The translations under genes were made by a program, and so were the position numbers. Below the pieces are notes generated by a model that saw nothing but the letters and a program-made list of their open reading frames with translations, made no database searches and was not told the DNA's origin. Positions 1-9,200 of a stretch of 54,160 nucleotides of DNA are shown in pieces. Source of the stretch: Novosphingobium sp. UBA6722 (GTDB taxonomy: Bacteria > Pseudomonadota > Alphaproteobacteria > Sphingomonadales > Sphingomonadaceae); the NCBI GenBank assembly GCA_002454125.1, contig DKII01000092.1, positions 1 through 54,160 of the forward strand. The letters are read 5' to 3'. How positions within the stretch are numbered: position 1 is the stretch's first letter; every line of letters begins with the position of its first letter.

Positions 1-256
1 CATGGTCTACGGCCCGATCGCGGCTCTACTTGTGGAGCTGTTCCCCAGCCGGATCCGCTATACCTCGATGAGCCTGCCCTATCACATCGGCAATGGCTGG
101 TTCGGCGGCTTTTTGCCAACCACGGCCTTCGCCATGGTGGCGGCGACGGGCGATATCTACTACGGGCTGTGGTACCCGATCGTGGTCGCCGCGGCGACTG
201 TGGTGATCGGGCTGATCTTCCTGCCGGAAACTTTCCGGCGCAATATCGACCAGTAA
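1..256 (+). CDS. MFS transporter, C-terminal fragment
   Basis: This is the last ~84 codons of an inner-membrane major facilitator superfamily transporter; the gene begins before the window. The visible part has two hydrophobic segments (around GGFLPTTAFAMVAATG and the LWYPIVVAAATVVIGLIFL stretch). It ends in PETFRRNIDQ, and the PET(F/K) motif after the last helix is typical of the metabolite:H+ symporter and sugar-porter branches of MFS. LFPSRIRYTSMSLPYHIGNG matches the loop of the MHS subfamily (proline/betaine, citrate or dicarboxylate symporters). The substrate cannot be told from this piece. The next gene starts 35 bases downstream on the same strand, so they may be co-transcribed. Confidence 0.85.
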   Translation, partial: MVYGPIAALLVELFPSRIRYTSMSLPYHIGNGWFGGFLPTTAFAMVAATGDIYYGLWYPIVVAAATVVIGLIFLPETFRRNIDQ

Positions 257-291
257 GCCGGCCTCGGCCGCAACCCGAGGACAACCCGCGT

Positions 292-1026
292 ATGCGCCTG
301 CGCCAGATCACCGATTCGATCGTCCAGAAGTTCAACGAGGCGCTGCGCTTTGTCTTCGTCGACCTGCTGAAGTCCAAGGCCTTCGTCGATTTCTACCTCC
401 ACCAGTACCCCTCCTACGAGGAGTACCGGAAGGTCCAGATCTACCACAATTACCGCAAGCTGGGCCGGGTCTGGGCCGATGCGGCAACCATGGATCTGCT
501 GGCCGGCGCCTTGCGCGAACAGTTCGGCAGCGGGACGATCCGGGGCATCTGCCACGGCACGCGTAACGGGTTCGAACAGAACCACCTCAATGATCAGCAC
601 GCCGGGTTCGAAGTGATCGGCACCGACATTTCCCCCAGCGCGCGCGACTTTCCCAATTCGTTCGAGTGGGACTTCCACGATGTGAACCCGGACTGGGCCG
701 GCCAGTTCGACTTTGTCTATTCGAACTCGCTCGACCAGTCGTGGCAACCCAAGGTCGCGCTGGAGGCCTGGCTTGGTCAGGTTCGGCCCGGCGGCGTGGT
801 GGTGATCGAGTACAGCGAAGAGCAAAGCCCGCTGGCGGCCGGGGCGATGGACCCCTTTGGCGTGCGACCGGTGGCTGTGCCCTATGTGCTGGCCGACTGG
901 TTCGGCCACGATGTCTCGGTCTCGTTCCGGCAGAGCTACAAGGCCAATATCAAGAAGCCCAACTGGCTGTTCTTCATCCGCCGCAATGGGCCGGGCCAGC
1001 CGCACGAAAGGCCCGCGACAGCCTAA
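292..1026 (+). CDS. class I SAM-dependent methyltransferase-like protein
   Basis: This 244-residue protein appears to have a Rossmann methyltransferase fold. A motif I-like segment is TIRGICHGTRNGFEQ, the acidic end of strand 2 is FEVIGTDISPSARDFPN, and DFVYSNSLDQSWQP followed by WLGQVRPGGVVVIEY resembles motifs IV-VI, as in FkbM or Methyltransf_11-like proteins. There is no signal peptide, so it is likely cytosolic. I chose the ATG at 292, preceded by GAGGAC, because the extra residues of the longer open frame overlap the MFS gene and look unstructured. The glycine-rich motif I is degenerate (GICHGTRNG), so SAM binding is probable rather than certain. The acceptor is unknown; it could act on a sugar or glycan. 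Confidence 0.7.
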   Translation: MRLRQITDSIVQKFNEALRFVFVDLLKSKAFVDFYLHQYPSYEEYRKVQIYHNYRKLGRVWADAATMDLLAGALREQFGSGTIRGICHGTRNGFEQNHLNDQHAGFEVIGTDISPSARDFPNSFEWDFHDVNPDWAGQFDFVYSNSLDQSWQPKVALEAWLGQVRPGGVVVIEYSEEQSPLAAGAMDPFGVRPVAVPYVLADWFGHDVSVSFRQSYKANIKKPNWLFFIRRNGPGQPHERPATA

Positions 1027-1036
1027 GGGAAAACCC

Positions 1037-1071
1037 TTGTTGCCCATGCGGGCGGCGTATAGTCTGCCGCC
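1037..1071 (+). promoter_or_regulatory. possible promoter and hairpin directly before the TIR gene
   Basis: No Shine-Dalgarno sequence precedes the ATG at 1072. Instead a TATAGT box (1058-1063) lies eight bases upstream of the ATG, with TTGTTG 15 bases before it. GGCGGC (1051-1056) and GCCGCC (1066-1071) can pair into a stem ending at the start codon. This would fit a leaderless or structure-gated transcript. The -35 spacing is short, so the call is weak. Confidence 0.3.
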
Positions 1072-2991
1072 ATGACATCAGGCCAGGCAACCGGGGCGGG
1101 GGGCAAACCGACCACCGTTTTCGTAAGCTACTCGCGCGCCGACCAGAAACGTGCGCTGCCGGTGATCGAACTGCTGGAACGCGCCGGGTTTGCGGTCTGG
1201 TGGGATGGCCTGATCGAGGGCGGGGAACGGTTCTCCCGCACGACAGCGATGGCCTTGGACACCGCCCGCGCGGTCGTCGTGCTGTGGTCGCAGACTTCGG
1301 CGGACTCGCACTGGGTCCACGACGAGGCGACCAGCGGCCGTGACCGGGGCGTGCTGGTGCCGCTCTCGCTGGACGGGACTGAGCCACCGCTCGGCTTTCG
1401 CCAGTTCCAATTCATTGACGTCTCGAAGGGTCGCCTGCGGGCCGAGTCCGATCGGATCGTCAGGGCAGTTGCCGCGCTGCACGATGCCCCGCCAGTACCG
1501 CAATCGGCCAAGCCCAGCCGGATCGACCGCCGCATGGTGCTGGCTGGCGGCACCGGACTGGTCCTCGCTGGCCTGGGCGGCGCCTGGTGGAGCGGCCTGA
1601 TCGGGGGAGCCAAGGCCGAAGCCAACAGCGTCGCGGTGCTGCCCTTCACCAACCTGAGCGGCGATCCGGAGCAGGTCTATTTCTCCGATGGCCTGGCTGC
1701 CGAAGTGCGCGCCGAACTGGCCCGCAATTCGTTGCTGCAGGTGGCGGCACAAGCATCTTCCAACCAGTTCCGCGAACGAACCGATGATGCCAAGACCATG
1801 TCGCGCAAATTGGGCGTGGCCTATCTGCTGGATGGCAATGTCCGCAAATCGGCGGATTCGGTTCGCATCGCCGCCGAACTGATCGATGGCCGCACCGGCT
1901 TCAGCCAATGGAGCCAAAGCTTTGAGCGCCCGCTGACCAACGTGTTCGCCGTGCAGGACGAGATTGCCGAAGCCGTCGCCTCTGCGCTGACCGCACGCGT
2001 TGCCGATCCGGGCAAGCGCAGTTCCGCTGAGACCGGCGGGACCAAGGATGTCGCCGCCTATGACGCCTTCCTGCGCGGCAAGGATCTGTTCGATCAAGCC
2101 GCCAACGAAGCTACTGACCGTGCCGCTCTGGCGAGGTTCGAGGAGGCGATCGCGCTCGATCCCAAATATGGCGCAGCCCATGCCGCCCGCGCGCTCGCTC
2201 TGGCAGTGATCGCCAACCAGTATGTCCCGGTTGAGCAGCGACCAGCCCTGTTCAAGGATGCGACGGCAACGGCCCGCCACGGCACCGAACTTGCCCCGAA
2301 GCTGGCCCAGGCCTTTTCCGCGCTGGGCTTTGTTCTGCACAACGGCCTGCTGGACTGGAAAGCCGCCCGCGCGCCCTATGACCGCTCGTTCGAGCTGGGG
2401 GCAGGCGATGCTGACGTGCTGACGCGCTATGCCCTGTTCTGCGCCCGAACCGGCCGGTTCAACGAAGCCACCAGCGCCATGGACCGGGCGATCATGCTCG
2501 ATCGGCTCAACCCGCGCACATACCGCCAGCAAGGCCAGGTCGCCTTTGCCGCGCGCCGCTATACCGATGCGATCCCGCCAATTGACCGGGCGCTGGAGCT
2601 CAATCCCAAGATGGGCACGGCCTATTCGGTCAAGGGTTCGTGCCTGTTATTCCTGAATCGTCTGGACGAGGCGCGCATCGCGTTCGAGCGCGAGCCTTCG
2701 CTGGTGGTAGGTTTGCCGGGACAGGCCGTGGTTGCGATCCGCCAGAATCGCGCCGCCGATGCGGAGCGGCTGTTCGCTCGCCTGGTCAGTGAATTCGGCG
2801 ATATCGGGCTATATCAGCAGGCCCAGGTCCTGGCGCAGTGGAACAAGCCGGCCGAAGCCCTGGCAACGCTGGAGCGGGCCCGGGCCCAAAGCGATGCCGG
2901 TCTGATCTTCATCCGCAACGACCCCTTCCTTGATCCGCTGCGCCAGACGCCGGAATTTTTGCGATTGCTTAAGACGCTGGGCTATGCGTAG
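1072..2991 (+). CDS. TIR - transmembrane - TolB/FlgO-like - TPR protein
   Basis: This 639-residue membrane protein has four parts. Residues 14-118 are a TIR domain (TTVFVSYSRAD at strand A). SHWVHDE carries Glu85 at the place of the catalytic NADase glutamate of SARM1 (DWVHKE there). Residues ~155-178 are a single hydrophobic segment, giving a cytosolic TIR and a periplasmic C-terminus. Residues ~186-310 resemble the TolB/FlgO-like domain found in adenylate-cyclase-associated sensors (SVAVLPFTNLSGDPE, YLLDGNVRK). Residues ~330-625 are TPR-like helices (for example ALELNPKMGTAYSVKGSCL). It may be a stress or infection sensor that turns over NAD, or only an interaction scaffold. The lipoprotein gene follows after 31 bases, and the protease operon converges on it. 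Confidence 0.8.
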   Translation: MTSGQATGAGGKPTTVFVSYSRADQKRALPVIELLERAGFAVWWDGLIEGGERFSRTTAMALDTARAVVVLWSQTSADSHWVHDEATSGRDRGVLVPLSLDGTEPPLGFRQFQFIDVSKGRLRAESDRIVRAVAALHDAPPVPQSAKPSRIDRRMVLAGGTGLVLAGLGGAWWSGLIGGAKAEANSVAVLPFTNLSGDPEQVYFSDGLAAEVRAELARNSLLQVAAQASSNQFRERTDDAKTMSRKLGVAYLLDGNVRKSADSVRIAAELIDGRTGFSQWSQSFERPLTNVFAVQDEIAEAVASALTARVADPGKRSSAETGGTKDVAAYDAFLRGKDLFDQAANEATDRAALARFEEAIALDPKYGAAHAARALALAVIANQYVPVEQRPALFKDATATARHGTELAPKLAQAFSALGFVLHNGLLDWKAARAPYDRSFELGAGDADVLTRYALFCARTGRFNEATSAMDRAIMLDRLNPRTYRQQGQVAFAARRYTDAIPPIDRALELNPKMGTAYSVKGSCLLFLNRLDEARIAFEREPSLVVGLPGQAVVAIRQNRAADAERLFARLVSEFGDIGLYQQAQVLAQWNKPAEALATLERARAQSDAGLIFIRNDPFLDPLRQTPEFLRLLKTLGYA

Positions 2992-3022
2992 TTTCGCGGA
3001 CTGCAACCGAGGGGACAGTACT

Positions 3023-3316
3023 ATGCGCAAAGTTACAATCGCTGCGGCCATGGCTCTGCTGGGCCTGACTGCCTGCCAGAAGGCCGAAGCACCGGCTGCC
3101 GAAGCGCCGACCGAGGCCGCTGCGACCGAAGCCGCCGCGACCGACGCTGCCACCGCAACGGTTGCCGATGACGCTGCTGCCGCCGCGACCGATGAAGCCA
3201 AGGCTGGCGATGGTGCTGACCGCGCCGGCGACAAGGCCAGCACCGATCGCAGCACCGGCACTGACCGTGCAAGCACTGACCGTGCAAGCACCGATCGCAG
3301 CACGACTGAACGCTAA
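3023..3316 (+). CDS. small low-complexity lipoprotein
   Basis: This 97-residue protein has a lipoprotein signal (MRKVTIAAAMALLGLTAC) with lipobox LTAC, so it is predicted to be lipid-anchored at Cys18. The mature part is an Ala/Glu/Thr/Asp-rich disordered stretch with imperfect EAAATEAAATDA units. It ends in repeats of (A/G)STDR, such as DRASTDRASTDRSTTER. I recognise no catalytic domain. The ATG at 3023 is the start that yields an intact signal peptide; the longer frame adds residues overlapping the TIR gene. It probably shares a transcript with the TIR gene and ends at the hairpin at 3329-3362. It could be a periplasmic tether or bait, but nothing in the sequence proves a link. Confidence 0.75.
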   Translation: MRKVTIAAAMALLGLTACQKAEAPAAEAPTEAAATEAAATDAATATVADDAAAAATDEAKAGDGADRAGDKASTDRSTGTDRASTDRASTDRSTTER

Positions 3317-3319
3317 GTC

Positions 3320-4345
3320 CTATTTGACGCGCGCCACCTTGCCGGGTGGCGCGCTTTTCTTTGCCCGCTCGATCCACTTCTGGATCGCCGGCTCAGTGAT
3401 ATTGGCGTAGATTCCGGGGCGGCCCATCATGCCGCAACCGACCCCCCAAGACACCAGCCCGACCAGCAACCGTTCACGGCCCTGCATGCGCGTCATCGGC
3501 CCGCCGCTGTCGCCAGAACAGCTGTCCTTGCTTTCATTGGCCCCTGCCCCGGCGCAGATCACCCCGCTGCCCAGCCCGCCACGTGACGCGGCGCCCGCCA
3601 CTTTCTCTCGGCAATCGGCCTGGGGCTTTACCTGCAAACCTACTTCCAGCAGCTCGGGCGACGAGCGTAGTGGCCGTTTGGCCAGGTCGCGGACGTCGCC
3701 ATCCTCATGCGCGCCGGTGATACCCCAGCCGGTCACGGTAACCTTGTCCTGCAGGGCCAATGGGCGATCGCCCGGCTTGGACCCCAGCAGCCGGATGGGC
3801 TTGGCACGGTCGGCAATCGCGGCATTGGTCCGGCCCGGGATCGGTTCGATCTTGAGCAGGGCCACATCGTTCTTCTTGTTGCCCTTGCGGCTGTAGCTGC
3901 CGAACACCGCCACCCGCTCGATCCGCATTGGCGTGGTATAGCGCAGGTCCTGCCCGCCCAGGTTCACAGCACGCTCACCCAGGGCGCGCAGGCCGTCGTT
4001 CTTGTCGACAAAGCAATGCGCCGCAGTCAGCACCCAGCCAGGCTCGATCAGCGCGCCGCCGCATAGGTGCTGCGTCTCCCACAACTGCCGCTTTATTCCC
4101 AAGGCCCGGTCCTGTTGCAGTTCGGCGTCGGTAAGTTTTGTGTTGGTAGTCACAATCTCGACCTGCCAGGGCACAGTGCCCGGCAGCGCCGGTGTGCCGC
4201 CAACAATCCGGCCTCCGTCATCGGCCTCGTCCGCTGCTTCCGCCGCGGCCGCTTCCGGCTGATCCTGAGGAGCCGGTGGGGGCGCTTCCTGGGCAAAAGC
4301 CGGTCCGGCCAGACCCAGCGCGAGCGCGGGCAGAAGATACCTCAT
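3320..4345 (-). CDS. exported trypsin-like serine protease (family S1) zymogen
   Basis: This 341-residue S1 protease has a signal peptide (MRYLLPALALGLAGPAFA) and an Ala/Glu-rich propeptide. The activation junction is GGR46|IVGG. The catalytic triad is visible: His110 in LTAAHC, Asp160 in NDVALLKIE and Ser280 in CSGDSGGP. Asp274, six residues before the catalytic Ser, matches chymotrypsin Asp189 and predicts cleavage after Arg/Lys. The ATG at 4345 overlaps the stop of the caspase gene by four bases, so it is the last cistron of a coupled three-protease operon. The intact IVGG neo-N-terminus means it should need proteolytic activation. Its last codons overlap the terminator of the convergent lipoprotein gene. 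An exported trypsin-like fold is near certain; the substrates are unknown. Confidence 0.9.
   Translation of the reverse strand: MRYLLPALALGLAGPAFAQEAPPPAPQDQPEAAAAEAADEADDGGRIVGGTPALPGTVPWQVEIVTTNTKLTDAELQQDRALGIKRQLWETQHLCGGALIEPGWVLTAAHCFVDKNDGLRALGERAVNLGGQDLRYTTPMRIERVAVFGSYSRKGNKKNDVALLKIEPIPGRTNAAIADRAKPIRLLGSKPGDRPLALQDKVTVTGWGITGAHEDGDVRDLAKRPLRSSPELLEVGLQVKPQADCREKVAGAASRGGLGSGVICAGAGANESKDSCSGDSGGPMTRMQGRERLLVGLVSWGVGCGMMGRPGIYANITEPAIQKWIERAKKSAPPGKVARVK
3329..3362 (+). terminator. rho-independent terminator of the TIR/lipoprotein unit
   Basis: GCGCGCCACC (3329-3338) pairs perfectly with GGTGGCGCGC (3345-3354) around a six-base loop and is followed by TTTTCTTT. It lies inside the 3' coding end of the convergent protease gene and encodes its last residues. 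There is no T-run in the minus direction, so it should work one way only. Confidence 0.8.
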
Positions 4346-6246
4346 TTGACCTCCGCTAGTGTAAGGTTTGCCGCCCAGGCATTGACCCAGATGAGCGCCC
4401 CATCGCGCGTTCGCGCCGCATCGGCGCAGGCCTGACGGCTCAACCGGGTCAGGCAAACCTCCTGGTCCACCGTTGACAGGCCAGTCTGTTCAAGCGCTTG
4501 CGCCGGAATGGGAGCATCGGTGGAGAGGGTGACGAAGCGATACGAACCCGGCGTATCCGGCTTGATTTCCTGCCCTTCCGGAACCTCGATGATCTCCCCC
4601 ACCCCTTTTGTTTCGTCACGCGCGCCGTTTGGCGGCAGCAACAGGCTGATGCTAAAGGTGGGATCGATCCCCAGGACATAGAGGTAGCGCTTGTCGGCAG
4701 CGCTGTTCTTCGCAACGATCGCTGCGTGCTCATTCAGGGCCAGCTTGCGCCCCCCGGCCGGCGCGCCGGGGCACACTTCGCGCTGAAAGTCCTCGGTCTT
4801 GTTCTGAACACAGAATTCAACTTTACCGGTTTGGGGCCGGCTGACCAATGCCGTCAAAGCGTTGACCCGCGCGACCTTGCCGAGCGCGCGGTCGAGCAGG
4901 AAGGCGAAGGCCGGATCGCTGGGCGTCGGCAGCCTGGCCAGCACTGCACCGCGCGGTGAGAGCAACTGCGTCACTTCCGGCCCGGGCACGATCACGATCT
5001 GCGGCCGCGGCGCAATCCGGGCATGGGCGATCCCGGTCAGCGCCGCATCCAGCGCCGGATCGTTGCCACGGACGGCAATCGGCACGGCAGTTTCGAAGCG
5101 ATGGACCAGTTCGCGGGCCACCAGCCGACCAGGCAGGTCAACCGCACTGTCAAGCTGTAGCTGGGTCCGGCCCGGTCCAATCACGGTGGCTGTGCCGGTG
5201 GCCAGCGGCCGGGTTGTTCCCGGCAAAGCCGCGCTGACGCTGGGATAGAGCACGAAGGTGGAACCCGAAGTTATCCCGGTCAGGGTGCCGCCGATGATGT
5301 TCACACCGTCGCGCCCACGCACGGCTTCGAAGATCGGCACGCGCACTTCGTCACCGCCAAGCGTTGCCCGCAGCGCGCCTTCGGCATGCGGCGTCTGACG
5401 GGTCTGCCCGGCTGCGAGCATGGTTTCGCGTGCGGCCACGGCCAGATCGGCAAAACTCGATCCGGGCTGCGCCAGCAGCGCCTTGGCCAGCGCCGCCGTA
5501 AAGACCCCGCCGCGCTTGCCGACTCCGCCGGTTTCGAAGGCTTCCTGCCCATCCTGCGCGGCGGCCAGGTGGACCCGGTAGGCACCCAGGTTGCCGGTCG
5601 TAGCCGGCGGCTCGATAGGATCAACCCGCCCCACCAGCAGCGGTGGGGCCGTGCGCGCCTCGGCATCAAGGTTACGGGTCGCGGTGCCGGAATTGCAGGA
5701 ATCGAAGATCGTCACAACCCGCACCCCGGCTGCAGTGGCGCGATCGATGATCGGGCGGATCTCGCGGTCGAGGATGTCGGCCGGGGCCTGGGCACCCGGT
5801 TCGCGGGCGTCAGTCGCCATGATGGTCGAATTGAACCCGCTGGCCTGCTCAGACCCGGTCGCCTCGGTAAAGCGGGAGCCGTGGCCGGCAAAATAGAAGA
5901 TCACCGTATCGCCCGGGCGCGACGCGTCGATCTGGCGGTTCCAGGCTTCCAGGATCGCAGCCTTGGTCGCGCAATAGTCGGTCAGCGTGATCGAGACCTG
6001 GTTGGCCGATTGGCACTGCCCCGGCGGCTCACGATCAAGTTCGAGCGCATAGGCGCGGCGGAGCGCATCCTTGATCGTACCGACATCCCGCACCGCGCCG
6101 CTCAGGTCGCGGAAATTTGCCTCGGGCGTTTCGGGATTGGCGCGTGAGAAGCGATATTTATCGATCCCGACGAATACTGCCCGGATCTCGGCGTGGGCCG
6201 GTGTGGCGACAGCGGCAAGCAGCGCCGCCAGGACAAATCGTCTCAT
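4342..6246 (-). CDS. exported caspase-family protease (C14) with C-terminal DUF4384-like region
   Basis: This 634-residue protein has a signal peptide (MRRFVLAALLAAVATPAHA) and then a caspase/metacaspase fold at about 21-300. His122 lies in YFAGHGSRF and Cys184 in TIFDSCNSG, the catalytic dyad of C14 proteases. The middle region (~310-470) has beta-rich, barrel-like sequence. The C-terminal ~150 residues (ADKRYLYVLGIDPTFSISLL onwards) resemble DUF4384-type domains often linked to bacterial caspases. The ATG at 6246 overlaps the stop of the WD40-caspase gene by four bases, and the gene's stop overlaps the trypsin-like gene. Prokaryotic C14 enzymes of the metacaspase type usually cleave after Arg/Lys. 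Export is unusual for caspase-like proteins. Confidence 0.88.
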   Translation of the reverse strand: MRRFVLAALLAAVATPAHAEIRAVFVGIDKYRFSRANPETPEANFRDLSGAVRDVGTIKDALRRAYALELDREPPGQCQSANQVSITLTDYCATKAAILEAWNRQIDASRPGDTVIFYFAGHGSRFTEATGSEQASGFNSTIMATDAREPGAQAPADILDREIRPIIDRATAAGVRVVTIFDSCNSGTATRNLDAEARTAPPLLVGRVDPIEPPATTGNLGAYRVHLAAAQDGQEAFETGGVGKRGGVFTAALAKALLAQPGSSFADLAVAARETMLAAGQTRQTPHAEGALRATLGGDEVRVPIFEAVRGRDGVNIIGGTLTGITSGSTFVLYPSVSAALPGTTRPLATGTATVIGPGRTQLQLDSAVDLPGRLVARELVHRFETAVPIAVRGNDPALDAALTGIAHARIAPRPQIVIVPGPEVTQLLSPRGAVLARLPTPSDPAFAFLLDRALGKVARVNALTALVSRPQTGKVEFCVQNKTEDFQREVCPGAPAGGRKLALNEHAAIVAKNSAADKRYLYVLGIDPTFSISLLLPPNGARDETKGVGEIIEVPEGQEIKPDTPGSYRFVTLSTDAPIPAQALEQTGLSTVDQEVCLTRLSRQACADAARTRDGALIWVNAWAANLTLAEVK

Positions 6247-9200
6247 CGTGTCCCCCGCAGGATGACCGGGCTGGCCGCATTGGTGAAATCGAACAGCGCT
6301 GGTTCCTGCACCGCTGCTTTGCTCGCTGCGGCAGTCGGGCGCTGAGTGATCGTAAAGCCGCGCGCAGTCCCTCCGGCGTTGGCCAGTCGAGGCAGCTCCT
6401 GGACTGCATAGCGCAGCCATTCATCCAGTGTGATCCGGCGATCGCTGTTCAGATCGGCCGGCCCGCCCTGTGGTGTCAGCCCTTTGCCCAGTGCGGCTGT
6501 CAGCAATCCCTGACCGAGTTGCCCATTCTCGCGCGCCACCTCCTTGGCCTGCGTGGCAGCCAGGATGCGGATGCCCTTGTCGAACGCCAATTGGCCCAGG
6601 CCGGAGTCGCCCATGGGCCCGGGCTTGAAACTACCGGAATCGACACTGGCGCCGGAGTGACAGGCATCGATGATAAAGGCGATTTCCGCCGCATCGATCG
6701 CCCGCAACCACATGGTCAGCGTTGCGGCAGAAACCAGGCTTGATGTATCGGGGGTGCCCTCGCCGTCAGCCCATTTGCCATCCGAGGGGACCAGATAGAA
6801 ATTCCCCCTAGGATCGGCCCAGCCATGGCCCGAGAAAGAAACGATCACGATGTCATCAGGCGTCGCCTTGTCCAGCGCCGAGGCATCGATGCCGGCCTCG
6901 GCCAGTTCCTGAATTTTTGGTCCCCGTTCCATCCCCGCCAGAATGCCCAAAGCAGAATCGATGATCTTGCGGGTCACCGGCTGGCGTGAGCCATCGGGAC
7001 GTTTTGCCCCGGCCAGCATGGCGTGGTGCATTTCGTAGCCGGGGATCACGGCCAGCCGATTGGCAATCAGGCGCGCATCGGCCACCGCATAGTTCAGCTC
7101 CAGCCGCGGCTCATCATAGGCGTCGACGCCGATGGTCAGCACAAAGGCGCGGGGCTTGCGCTTGACGATCGGCGGGCGGACATAGGTGAAAGTTGCTGTA
7201 TCCCCCTTCACCCGGTCCTCGTTGAAAGCATAGACCGAAAAGGTCAGCTTGTCCGGGCCGCCGGTCGGGATCGGCTCCACAAAGTTGTAGCGATAGACGC
7301 CTTCTTCCGCCTGCTTGGGCAAACGGTTGACCTCACGCCATTGTTCCGGCGTCTCCGTCTCGGTGAACGGCTTGTCAGGCGTATGCGAGGCGAACCGGTT
7401 GTTGAGGAACAGCCGCGGATTGTAGACACCAGAGCGCTTGCCATTCGCAGTTCCCTCGCGAAGTTCGAACTGCACCTCAACCGTGCCGGGTTGCTCACCG
7501 GGCTCAACCCCGGTGATCCGTGCCACTGGTAGGGCGCGATTGAGTTTGGCGATCGATGGAATCGGCTTCAACACCTGATCGCAATTGCGCGCCGTGGTGC
7601 AATCGGTCAGCCGCTGGGTCAGCCGGGGTTCGAAATAGTCGCGCATGAACACTTGCGCCGGAAGTGACTGGAATGGCGCATCGGAAACCAGCCAGCGAAA
7701 CTGGTCTGCATCCGGACCGAGGTTGGTATCGTAGCGGCCGTCCTGCGTGACGGCGACGAACTTGGAGCCATTGAACAGATAGGTGGTAAGCAGCGGCGAC
7801 CAGTCGCGGGTATCCCACAGCTTTAGCGATCCCAGCCCCGAAGCTGCCCAGAAAATCGGCCGGTTCGGCAGGAAGCCGCCCGACATGGCATTGCCCAGCT
7901 CAAGCGGTGGCAGCGCCTGGTTGCGGGCCAGATCGACGCGACCGATACCGTCTTGCAGCAGACCGGCGAACAACACGTTGCGGCCATCGCTGGCGAAGAA
8001 GCTGGGCATCAGGGCGCCTCCGGCCAGCGGGCGGAGGCTGTTCTTGGCCAGATCCCATTCGGTCACTACGCCATTGCTGCCAATGAACAAATTCTGGCCA
8101 TCGTTGGTGAAGCTCAGCTGCGTGACAATCCCCCCGCGATCTACACCGCGACCGATGTCGAGGTTTCCCTCACCCGTGTCGACTGCATAGATTGCGCCGG
8201 ACGTATCGGCATGGGTCACGGCAAAGGCCACCCGGCCGCTTGCTTGGTGGGCAGTGACGACAGTGATCGTATCGTCAGCCTTAAGCCCAAGGTCGGGGAT
8301 CGCTTCCCATTTTCCGTCAGTGGGGTTGAACACTGACAGCCCCCGGTCCTGGCTGAGCGGCGCGCGGCAATTGCCAATTCCCGCCCCGATAAAAACCCCT
8401 TCCCCAAGACTGACAGGGAAACAGCGCGCCTCGATCGTCTTGATCAGCTGACCGGATGTGCCATCCACGATCGCGAGCGGAGGAAGCGGCGTTTTGGCGG
8501 TATCCTCGTCACTTTCAGTCGAATAGCTCTCGTTCCCGTGGGCCAGAAACTCGCGCTCGTTGAGCCACACGACCGATTGGTAATCGCCCTCAAGCGTGAC
8601 TGGCGTTCCATACCGCGCCGTCAGGGTATCGAAGATCTCGATGGTGGTGTTTACCTGATCTTCGGCCGTGCGGATGAAGGCGATGCGACGTCCGTCAGGT
8701 GCCAAGGCAGCCGAGGCCACGTCAGCTGGCATGGCGGCGGTTGCAAACGGCAGCGCCCGCCCCTGGTCAACGAATTCAAAGCCCTTGTCGGTCCGCCGCA
8801 AGGTGTAGCGTCCACTTGGCGAAACCGGTAACTGCGGCAGCAGCGCTCTCGCCTGTTCGAGCGACATCTCGGGTGAATCTTCGTCCGACGCCAGCACACC
8901 GATCGCGATGTACCAGCCTTGCACATCCTCCAGCTTCGCTCCGGCTGGGGCCGCTGTCCGCTCCGTCGTGATGGCCCGGGTCGCCAGGTCGATCCGGTAG
9001 ACCCGGCCGGCCACACGGCTTTCCGTTTCCGTATCGGTCACAAGGCCAGCGATCATGGCTGATCGACCATCGGCAGAAACAGTCATGGTGGTCAGCCGCA
9101 TCAAGTCGGCGCCGATGGCGTTTGCAGCCCCGGGCAGGCGCAACCGGTCGATGATCAGTCGCCGGCTGACGTCCCAGATTATGAACTCGCGGGTTACACC

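Noticed and set aside
169..291. Longer N-terminus for the methyltransferase-like protein
   Set aside because: The added residues overlap the MFS gene and lack any fold-like pattern, while the ATG at 292 has an SD-like GAGGAC.
1078..2532. 484-residue open frame antisense to the TIR-TPR gene
   Set aside because: No motif is visible and it is entirely inside a well-supported gene.
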